Shown piece after piece: positions 51,762-57,845 of a stretch of DNA of 57,845 bases (the first letter of the stretch is position 1; each line of letters opens with the position of its first letter). Below the pieces are notes generated by a model. That model was not told the origin of the DNA, did not search any database, and was given only the letters and a program-made list of their open reading frames with translations. A program made the position numbers and the translations under genes. The stretch covers positions 1 to 57,845 of the forward strand of contig JAFRBA010000131.1 in the NCBI GenBank assembly GCA_017405115.1. Reading direction: 5' to 3'. The DNA is from Kiritimatiellia bacterium (GTDB lineage Bacteria; Verrucomicrobiota; Kiritimatiellia; RFP12; UBA1067).

Positions 51762-53006
51762 ATGGACAATGCAAGAAACTACGTTGGGCGCCTTGACTTT
51801 CTGAAGCTGTCGGCATGCGCGGCCGCAGCAACTGCGTGGACGTGGGACGGGTTCACGGCGACGGCGGGCGAGGAAATCGTCCGCCACGACGCACCGCCGC
51901 GCAACAGGCGTCCATACTCCGGAGTGGACTGGGCGAACGCCTTCCAGATTCGCACCACTTCGCACGGTCACTGCGACAACCAGAAGATGCTCGACGCCTA
52001 CCTGAAGCGCGGCTTCGAACTGCTGACCATCTCGAACTACTACCCAAGCGCGCCGCGCTATCCGCTGAAGGACGTGCGCGCGAACGGCTTCCGACTGCAC
52101 CACGACTTTCCGGTGATGGTAAACGGCAAGCGCGTCAACGGCCCGTTCGACTGGAACAAGATAGTGGGGGAGTGGATCGATACGCTGCCGGAGGAACAGC
52201 GCAAGCAGTATCCGTTCAAGGAAGGCGGGAAGCTCTTCAAGCCCATTCCCGCCGGAATCCTCGAGGCGCCGAACGCCGAGCACCATTTCTTTCTTGATCC
52301 GAAGACGAAGAAGCCGATCTCTGGCTTCCACATGTGCAACCCCGGCTCCGCGTTCGCATCCGGCACGTTCGACAAGCGCAACAAGTTCAAGAGCCATTCG
52401 CGCGGCTGGTGCTTCGGCTCCGGCGAGCCCTGGCCGATCGCGATCGACCGGATGATCGCGGGGTTCGTCTGCCCCGACGGCGGCGGCGTGACGATCAACC
52501 ACCCGACCTGGTCGAAGATGGACTACGACTTCCCGGCCGTGCTGCTCGACCACGATCCGCGCGTTCTCGGGCTGGAGGTCATAAACAACAAGTACCTTTC
52601 GGAAGACTACTGGGATCACGTCCTCCGTACCGGGCGGCAGTGCTTCGGCTTCTTCGTGCCTGACTGGGGACTTTGGCGCGGCTGCAACGTGCTGCTGGTG
52701 AAGGAGCGGACGGTCGAAGCATGCCTCCGCGCCTACAGGCAGGGTAACTTCTACGGAGCAGTCTTCGGCGACCGCGAGCGCTTCGAGCACATATCGTTCG
52801 ACGGACGCAAACTCGACGTGCGCCTGGACCGTCCGATGAAGATCGAGATCATCGGCGCAAAGGGCACGATAGAGACCAAGACGGACAAGGGAATCGCGTT
52901 CTCCGCCCCGGCGGACGCCAAGGCCAACGTCTACCTGCGCGTAAAGGCCTCGGCCACCGACGACTCGGGCGAAATGCTCTTCAGCCAACCGTTCATGCTC
53001 ACATGA
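51762..53006 (+). CDS. Exported PHP-like metal hydrolase, paralog 2
   Basis: 414 residues. The N-terminus (GRLDFLKLSACAAAATAWTW) is like a Tat signal but lacks the twin arginines seen in its paralog at 48210, so export may be by Sec. Metal-ligand motifs are kept: SHGH (His68, His70), NAEHHFF, GGGVTINHPTW, GLEVINN and FFVPDWG. Shares the phrases PPRNRRPYSG, YYPSAP and GILEAPNAEH with the paralog over the full length. Both end in a small beta domain closing with FSQ-x-FMLT or YMLT. Probably a tandem duplication later split by the insertion element. Confidence 0.72.
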   Translation: MDNARNYVGRLDFLKLSACAAAATAWTWDGFTATAGEEIVRHDAPPRNRRPYSGVDWANAFQIRTTSHGHCDNQKMLDAYLKRGFELLTISNYYPSAPRYPLKDVRANGFRLHHDFPVMVNGKRVNGPFDWNKIVGEWIDTLPEEQRKQYPFKEGGKLFKPIPAGILEAPNAEHHFFLDPKTKKPISGFHMCNPGSAFASGTFDKRNKFKSHSRGWCFGSGEPWPIAIDRMIAGFVCPDGGGVTINHPTWSKMDYDFPAVLLDHDPRVLGLEVINNKYLSEDYWDHVLRTGRQCFGFFVPDWGLWRGCNVLLVKERTVEACLRAYRQGNFYGAVFGDRERFEHISFDGRKLDVRLDRPMKIEIIGAKGTIETKTDKGIAFSAPADAKANVYLRVKASATDDSGEMLFSQPFMLT

Positions 53007-53023
53007 ACACAAGGAGAAACACC

Positions 53024-55312
53024 ATGAAAACAATGTTTGCAATTATAGCCCTTTCGCTTTCGGCTTCTGCGGCCACCCTGACGCAGGAGCCCGCGTCGTT
53101 CACCGTCGCGCGGAGCGAACTTACGAACCAGTATGCGGTCCTTTCGTGGACGCTGCCGGCGGGCATCACGAACACGGTAATTTGCCGCGCATACGGCGAG
53201 GGCGGACCGTGGACGGAGATTGCGGAGACAAATGACTGCGCTGCAACGTGGACCGACAAGACTGCGCCTCTTGGCGTTCCCTGCTGGTACAAGATCGCGT
53301 TCGCCGCGCGAGACGAGGAAGACGTCCGCACCGTCGGCGACATGTGCGCCGCGACAGTGTCGCACCGTCGCTGCCAGCTCCTTGAGCGCGAATGGAGCGA
53401 CATGACGCACGTCAAGGACGGGGTGACACTCGTTTACAACGCCAAGGGGAAAATATACAACAACGGCAACGGATTTACGCCTACTGCTGGAGAATGGGAG
53501 TTATCTGCATCGTACGCATTCGATGGCAATGAAGCCACACATCCAAACATTGCGGCGGGCTCGATCTCAGGACGGTCTGGAATTGGTGTTGATCTCGTAT
53601 CACAGCATTTTCTTGAATTTGTGAGGTGTAATCCGCGGACGAACAACAATAATCAAAAGAAGGCCTTCAATGGTCATATGTACTATGGCTCGAACGATGA
53701 CACTCTGGATTTCTCTTCTGACGAGCCAGGCGTGACGGAAGCGGCGGTTCTTGCCGACGACACAAAGCGTTGGTACGAACTGGCCTCCACAAATCGCGCT
53801 CCTTTCCGCTTCTTCTACGGATGGAATCCGAGTAACACTGGGTGGTGTCTTGGCATCTGCGAGATTCAGTTCTACGGCTATCCGGCCTCGGCATACAACG
53901 GCTATGCCATCGGTGCGGTCGATTTTGCCGCCGACTGGAATGGTGGCGCGACCGTGGAGCTTTCGTGGAAGGACAACGGATACGGAACGTCGTTCAATGT
54001 GGAACGCAGCACGGACGGCGGGGCGACCTGGGCGGCCATCGCAAGCGGACTTTCCTCAACCTCGTACACTGATGCCGACATTTCGCTCGACGGCGCGGAG
54101 CGCCTCTACCGCATTGCGTCCGTGAACGGGTCGGAAGTCTCCTACTCCAAGACTGCGCGCGTCGTCCCGTATGTGCGCGGTGACGGCGTCGGCCTGCACC
54201 GTTCGGCGCTCTTCCCGTTCATCTCGACGGCCGTGACGGGTAATGAGCGCGAGTATGTTTCGACCGGCGCGGTGTCCATCGTTGACGCGACGCTCGCAGA
54301 AGAGCGTCCGATGATTGACGGCGTGGAGGGTTCTCATACGAACGTGTACGTTACGTGGACGGGCAAGCTGATCGTGCCGTTCGCGGGATCGTACAAGTTC
54401 ACGGCGGCGGCGAAGGGAATGGTGTCGGTGTGGATCGACGACTCGAACGTCACGCGCTATTCCGCAGCGTCGGGATTCACGGAGCTTACATCGGCTGAAA
54501 CGTCCCTTACGGCTGGCGAGCACGATATCCGCGTCGCGTACTGGCAGGGCGCGGCAGACCATGGATTCACGCTCTATTGGAGCGGGGCGGTGGAGAAAGA
54601 GGCGATTCCGCTTTCGCAGCTGAAGCCAGTCGTCCCCAATGCGCTGTCGGAGCCGTGGGAAGGCGTGCGGTCGATCACAAGCTCCGCGACCGAGTTCTAC
54701 CCGTCGGACTCCCGCGTCAACGCCGACGGTTCGTTCGACCTTGCCTTTACGGGCGCGGACATAAACTATACTGACGGAAGAATTCGCGGGCACAACTTCC
54801 TCTATCGTTCGTTCAAGGGAGATTTCAAGATGACCGTAAAGGTCAAGATGAACGCTTCGTCATGGAAGGCTGGCGAAAAAGGAGGCCTCAAGGTCGCCGC
54901 GAAACTTTCCGAGACATCGCCGTTCGAGGCGTTCCTCCTCAGGGGCAACAAGTCGCTCGGATTGCGTGTGCGCCGCAGCAAACTTGACGAGCCGACGGCA
55001 ATTGGCGGCAAGGAGATATGGAAAACGCCGTACACATCCTCGACAATATACATGCGTCTGGAGCGCACTGGTTCGGTGTTCACATATTATTACCGTGCGG
55101 CGAAGACGGATCCCTGGACGGCTATCTACCGATACGACGACAGCGAAACGGGATTCTACGGAGACACCGTTTATGTCGGTCCCGTCGCGACGTGCGTGAG
55201 CCTCGGCGCGAATTCCTGGGGAGGCGACAGCTATCGTACGGCCCGCTATGCCTGGCGGTTCTCGGAGATCGACATCCATTCGCCTCGCGGCATGAGCATT
55301 TTGCTGAGATGA
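53024..55312 (+). CDS. Surface protein with discoidin-like, fibronectin-like, PA14 and LamG-like domains
   Basis: 762 residues from ATG 53024 behind CACAAGGAGAAACACC, with a signal peptide (MKTMFAIIALSLSASA). Fibronectin III-like modules at about 20-115 and 295-385 (VELSWKDNGYGTSFNVERSTDGGATW). Between them, residues about 140-290 resemble a discoidin-like domain and are coded by distinctly AT-richer DNA (53446-53700). A PA14-type domain at about 390-530 (YVTWTGKLIVPFAGSYKFTAAAKG; GFTLYWSG). A beta-sandwich at about 545-755 ends RGMSILLR, the tail shared with two other surface proteins. Probably binds glycans at the cell surface. Confidence 0.75.
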   Translation: MKTMFAIIALSLSASAATLTQEPASFTVARSELTNQYAVLSWTLPAGITNTVICRAYGEGGPWTEIAETNDCAATWTDKTAPLGVPCWYKIAFAARDEEDVRTVGDMCAATVSHRRCQLLEREWSDMTHVKDGVTLVYNAKGKIYNNGNGFTPTAGEWELSASYAFDGNEATHPNIAAGSISGRSGIGVDLVSQHFLEFVRCNPRTNNNNQKKAFNGHMYYGSNDDTLDFSSDEPGVTEAAVLADDTKRWYELASTNRAPFRFFYGWNPSNTGWCLGICEIQFYGYPASAYNGYAIGAVDFAADWNGGATVELSWKDNGYGTSFNVERSTDGGATWAAIASGLSSTSYTDADISLDGAERLYRIASVNGSEVSYSKTARVVPYVRGDGVGLHRSALFPFISTAVTGNEREYVSTGAVSIVDATLAEERPMIDGVEGSHTNVYVTWTGKLIVPFAGSYKFTAAAKGMVSVWIDDSNVTRYSAASGFTELTSAETSLTAGEHDIRVAYWQGAADHGFTLYWSGAVEKEAIPLSQLKPVVPNALSEPWEGVRSITSSATEFYPSDSRVNADGSFDLAFTGADINYTDGRIRGHNFLYRSFKGDFKMTVKVKMNASSWKAGEKGGLKVAAKLSETSPFEAFLLRGNKSLGLRVRRSKLDEPTAIGGKEIWKTPYTSSTIYMRLERTGSVFTYYYRAAKTDPWTAIYRYDDSETGFYGDTVYVGPVATCVSLGANSWGGDSYRTARYAWRFSEIDIHSPRGMSILLR

Positions 55313-57441
55313 AGTCGCTGCACATCTGTTTCGTGGCCCTGGTTGCCTTTTCCGCGGCTGCCGGGCAGGGCGTCAACGAGCGCGAGGTTTTCAAGTACGA
55401 TACGCCCGACAAAAGCCCTGTCTGGTTCGGCGGCGAGAGCCGATGCGAAGGCGTCGGTGAAGGGGGCGAGTACAGCATCTTCCTTGACATCTACTTCGCC
55501 GACGGCTCGCATGCATGGGCGCTACAGGCGATGTTCCCGCGCGGCTCGCACGACTGGATCCGCCGCGAAGTCCTTTACTTGCCGCCGAAGCCCGTCGGCC
55601 GCATACACCTCTACCGCATGCTGCGCAAGACGTCCGGCAAGGCGGAGTTCCGCGGCGTATTCCTGAAACGCGAGAAACCGCCGGAGGGCCATGTCTTTTC
55701 CGAACGCCGATTTTCGATGCGGCCATTCCGCAATGCCGACCGTGTGGAGCGCATGGTCGTGAAGGGCGGCAAGGCTGTGCGCGAGTTCGCCGAAGTTCCG
55801 TCCACGCAAACAGTCGCGCAAGTCTCGGAGTTTGCCGTGTGGACGGCGGATTCGATGGTGAAGGTGTCGCCGGCCGCGCGTCCTACGCGGGAACAGCTCT
55901 CGTCGAAGGACATCAGGCTTGAACTGGCCGGAGCGGAGCGCGAGTCGGCGCAGATTTGCGTGACGGCTCCCGAAGGCGCGACGGCGGAGACGATTTCCGT
56001 GGACGTCGGACGGCTTGTTTCCGCCGCCGGCGCGGCGTTCCCCGGCACGGTGGAAGTGCGGCGCGTCGGGTACTTGGCGAGGATGGACGGATTCGAGTCG
56101 CATCCGTTCGGCGACGACCCTGCGGAGTTGTGGTTCCCCGAACCGCTTCTGCCAGCGGAGGGGCTGCGCACTATGCCCGGTGGAACCCAGGCGGCGTGGC
56201 TGACGTTCAGGGCCCATCGCGGAGCAAAGGCAGGCGTCTACTCGGGCGAAGTGCGGCTTCGCGTCGGTGCGGCGTTCGCTGGCGTGCCGGTTGCCGTCCG
56301 CGTCAGGGGCTTCTCTCTACCAGAGCGATTCGGCATGAAGACGGCATACAGCGTGATGGACGGGTTCACGCGGGCGGTCTACCCTGGCGAATTCGCCGCG
56401 AAGAAGCGCGAGACATGGGACATCATGCTAGACCACAGGCTCAATCCAACGGACATATCCCGCACGTCTCCGCCCGACATCGCGGACGTTGAATATGCAG
56501 TGAAGCGCGGCATGAACGCGTTCAACGTGCTCAACCTCGTTCCGCCTAACCCCAATGCGAAGTGGGTCTGCCGCGCGAAGCCGAAGGAGGTATTCAACGA
56601 CGGATTCAGGGCGTACCGCGACCGCACGCTAAAGCCGTACGTCGCGGAGCTGCGCCGGCGCGGACTAGACCGCGGCGCTTACCTGTACGGATTCGACGAA
56701 TGCGGAGAGGAGTATTTCAAGAGCATGGAGGCGATGTGGCGCGACCTGAAGAAGACGTATGGGCTGCCGGTCATGACGACGGCGTACATGTTCCGCGAAG
56801 TCGCGGAGCATCGCCTGGAATTCGGCTCGCCCGAGGCGATGGCGACGGACATCCACTGCCCGCCGCTTGCCGTCTACGACGCCCTGCTGGCCGACCGTTA
56901 CCGCGCCGAAGGCAAGGAGGTGTGGTGGTACACGTGCTGCAGCCCGCACTATCCATATCCGAACGTAGCGCCGTACGCATATCCTGCGGTCGAATGCCGC
57001 TTGATGGGGTGGCTCACGAAGCTCGTCCGAGCCGACGGCTTCCTCTACTGGCACGTCAACTACTGGCGCGGAGACGATAAGCTCGACGAGCGTGACACGT
57101 ATTTCCCTTCGTGGCGGACGGACACGTTTCCGAAGGCGCACGGCGACGGGGTGTTCATGTATCCCGGGCGCAGCCACGTGCTTTCGGGGATTCGCCTTGC
57201 GAACGTACGCGACGGCGAAGAGGACTACGAGTGGCTGCAGCTTGCATCTGCAAAGGTCGGGCGCAACGCCGTGGAGGCCGTGATACGGGAGCTTGCGCGT
57301 TCGACCACGGACTTCTCGCGCGACCCGGGGCTGCTCAGGCGCGTCAGGAGCCGCATAGGCGACATGATAGACGTCGAAGCCGCCGGCGCGGCAAACCAGC
57401 ATTCGCGTTTGTGCGCCACCAATGTTGAGGCTGTGCGGTGA
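55309..57441 (+). CDS. DUF4091 exported glycosidase-like protein
   Basis: 710 residues from ATG 55309, which overlaps the previous stop (ATGA), with a signal peptide (SLHICFVALVAFSAAAGQ). An N-terminal beta region (about 20-330) is followed by a TIM-barrel-like part (about 340-600: GAYLYGFDECGEEYF, LPVMTTAYMFREVA, VWWYTCCSPHYPYPN, GFLYWHVNYWRGDD) and the DUF4091 signature at about 630-680 (GDGVFMYPG, GIRLANVRDGEEDYEWL). DUF4091 proteins lie in glycan-degradation loci and some have been shown to be glycosidases; substrate unknown here. Co-transcribed with the PA14 surface protein. Confidence 0.85.
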   Translation: MKSLHICFVALVAFSAAAGQGVNEREVFKYDTPDKSPVWFGGESRCEGVGEGGEYSIFLDIYFADGSHAWALQAMFPRGSHDWIRREVLYLPPKPVGRIHLYRMLRKTSGKAEFRGVFLKREKPPEGHVFSERRFSMRPFRNADRVERMVVKGGKAVREFAEVPSTQTVAQVSEFAVWTADSMVKVSPAARPTREQLSSKDIRLELAGAERESAQICVTAPEGATAETISVDVGRLVSAAGAAFPGTVEVRRVGYLARMDGFESHPFGDDPAELWFPEPLLPAEGLRTMPGGTQAAWLTFRAHRGAKAGVYSGEVRLRVGAAFAGVPVAVRVRGFSLPERFGMKTAYSVMDGFTRAVYPGEFAAKKRETWDIMLDHRLNPTDISRTSPPDIADVEYAVKRGMNAFNVLNLVPPNPNAKWVCRAKPKEVFNDGFRAYRDRTLKPYVAELRRRGLDRGAYLYGFDECGEEYFKSMEAMWRDLKKTYGLPVMTTAYMFREVAEHRLEFGSPEAMATDIHCPPLAVYDALLADRYRAEGKEVWWYTCCSPHYPYPNVAPYAYPAVECRLMGWLTKLVRADGFLYWHVNYWRGDDKLDERDTYFPSWRTDTFPKAHGDGVFMYPGRSHVLSGIRLANVRDGEEDYEWLQLASAKVGRNAVEAVIRELARSTTDFSRDPGLLRRVRSRIGDMIDVEAAGAANQHSRLCATNVEAVR

Positions 57442-57575
57442 AACACTGCATGTGCAGTCTGCCGTTTGCCGTTTCGCGCGACGTCGGCGTCGGGCTAGTG
57501 GTCGAACATTTTGAGTATATGAAAAAAGTTCATGGACGATGTCTCAGTCCTCTCGCGGTCATGCGATGGTTTTGA

Positions 57576-57581
57576 TATAAT
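57576..57581 (+). promoter_or_regulatory. Extended -10 promoter of the last transcript
   Basis: TTTTGATATAAT, TGA-extended. ATG 57588 is 6 bases on, so leaderless. The 134 bases between the DUF4091 stop and this box hold only a small palindrome (ACTGCA / TGCAGT, 57445-57458). Confidence 0.6.
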
Positions 57582-57587
57582 TGGCAC

Positions 57588-57638
57588 ATGTCGAACTCAG
57601 AGTGTATGCGATTCAAAACGACTGGAGTAAGGCTTTGA
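57588..57638 (+). CDS. 16-residue leaderless mini-ORF
   Basis: MSNSECMRFKTTGVRL, starting 6 bases after the -10 box and ending in TGA that overlaps a TTG start at 57635. Probably a leader that couples translation to the membrane protein; a one-base frameshift of a longer N-terminus is the alternative. Confidence 0.4.
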   Translation: MSNSECMRFKTTGVRL

Positions 57639-57845
57639 CGGAGAATCTTGCGACATGGATGCCGCTGCTGGTACCTGTGGGAGTAGTCTTTCTGCTGGTC
57701 ATGTTGGCGTCTGGCATTGTTGCCTTCGCGCCTAAGTTTGTATTTGAACCGTTTCGCCGCCTTGCGGACTATGTTGCCCGCTGTCCGTTCAAAGCCATAG
57801 TTGCTGCGGCTCTCCTGATGCTCGGCCCCGTCCGAGACGCAGTGA
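57635..57845 (+). CDS. Membrane or exported protein, 5' part only
   Basis: Open to the window edge (70 codons seen). TTG start at 57635 overlapping the mini-ORF stop, or ATG at 57659. Two hydrophobic segments: LLVPVGVVFLLVMLASGIVAF and AIVAAALLMLG, separated by a basic stretch (EPFRRLADYVARCPFK). Could be a membrane protein or the long N-terminal leader of a large surface protein; cannot be told from this part. Confidence 0.5.
   Translation, partial: MTENLATWMPLLVPVGVVFLLVMLASGIVAFAPKFVFEPFRRLADYVARCPFKAIVAAALLMLGPVRDAV

Noticed and set aside
1..57845. tRNA, rRNA or phage attachment sites
   Set aside because: No cloverleaf, rRNA segment or integrase-type gene was seen on either strand.

Overview
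The window is a GC-rich (roughly two-thirds GC) bacterial segment of densely packed genes. All but one read on the + strand, often with ATGA or short overlaps. The content suggests a glycan-degrading member of the Planctomycetes-Verrucomicrobia-Chlamydiae group, most like gut or anaerobic Kiritimatiellota or Lentisphaerota. The signs are many large exported glycosidase-like proteins (DUF4838, DUF4091, GH29, GH39-like, a sialate O-acetylesterase), LamG-type surface proteins, Tat-exported enzymes and a bacterial alpha-2-macroglobulin. That placement is inference; there is no rRNA or tRNA to confirm it.

Layout. Bases 1-138 hold what looks like the 3' end of a group II intron (domains V and VI) read straight into a large LamG-type surface protein. 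Bases 3558-8251 carry two exported glycosidase-like proteins. Bases 8324-9644 hold a Nudix hydrolase and a radical SAM enzyme. Bases 9680-17760 hold a sialate O-acetylesterase and a thioester alpha-2-macroglobulin. PurF and a GH39-like enzyme follow to 20756, convergent with a small SurA-N-like gene, the only one on the - strand. A large CBM/TIM-barrel protein leads to a GntR/LacI hybrid regulator. From 26398 to 39103 runs a block of exported carbohydrate-active proteins, including an alpha-L-fucosidase. Bases 39122-44072 are a conserved block: UvrB, a von Willebrand A protein, mannose-1-phosphate guanylyltransferase and a metallo-beta-lactamase-fold hydrolase. Next come an ECF sigma factor, its anti-sigma factor and a formylglycine-enzyme-fold protein. 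The end holds two paralogous PHP-like exported proteins flanking an IS4-type insertion sequence, then a PA14-containing surface protein, a DUF4091 protein and the start of a membrane protein cut by the window edge.

How the genes work together. Most genes between 3558 and 39103 and between 47056 and 57441 appear to encode exported enzymes for trimming complex, probably fucosylated and O-acetylated, glycans. No transporter, SusC/SusD pair or sulfatase is present. One sugar-responsive-type regulator sits in the middle. The ECF sigma/anti-sigma pair probably controls the cell-envelope genes behind it.

The most unusual non-coding signals are: (1) five blocks of degenerate 7-bp repeats, four inside coding genes in frame and several shaped as purine/pyrimidine hairpins; (2) a short C-terminal tail (G-M-x-I-[IL]-x-[KR]) shared by three otherwise different surface proteins; (3) an insertion sequence with a classical -1 slippery heptamer and a palindrome over its own promoter and start codon; (4) extended -10 promoters placed so close to start codons that several transcripts should be leaderless; and (5) two mini-ORFs whose stops overlap the starts of exported or membrane proteins.
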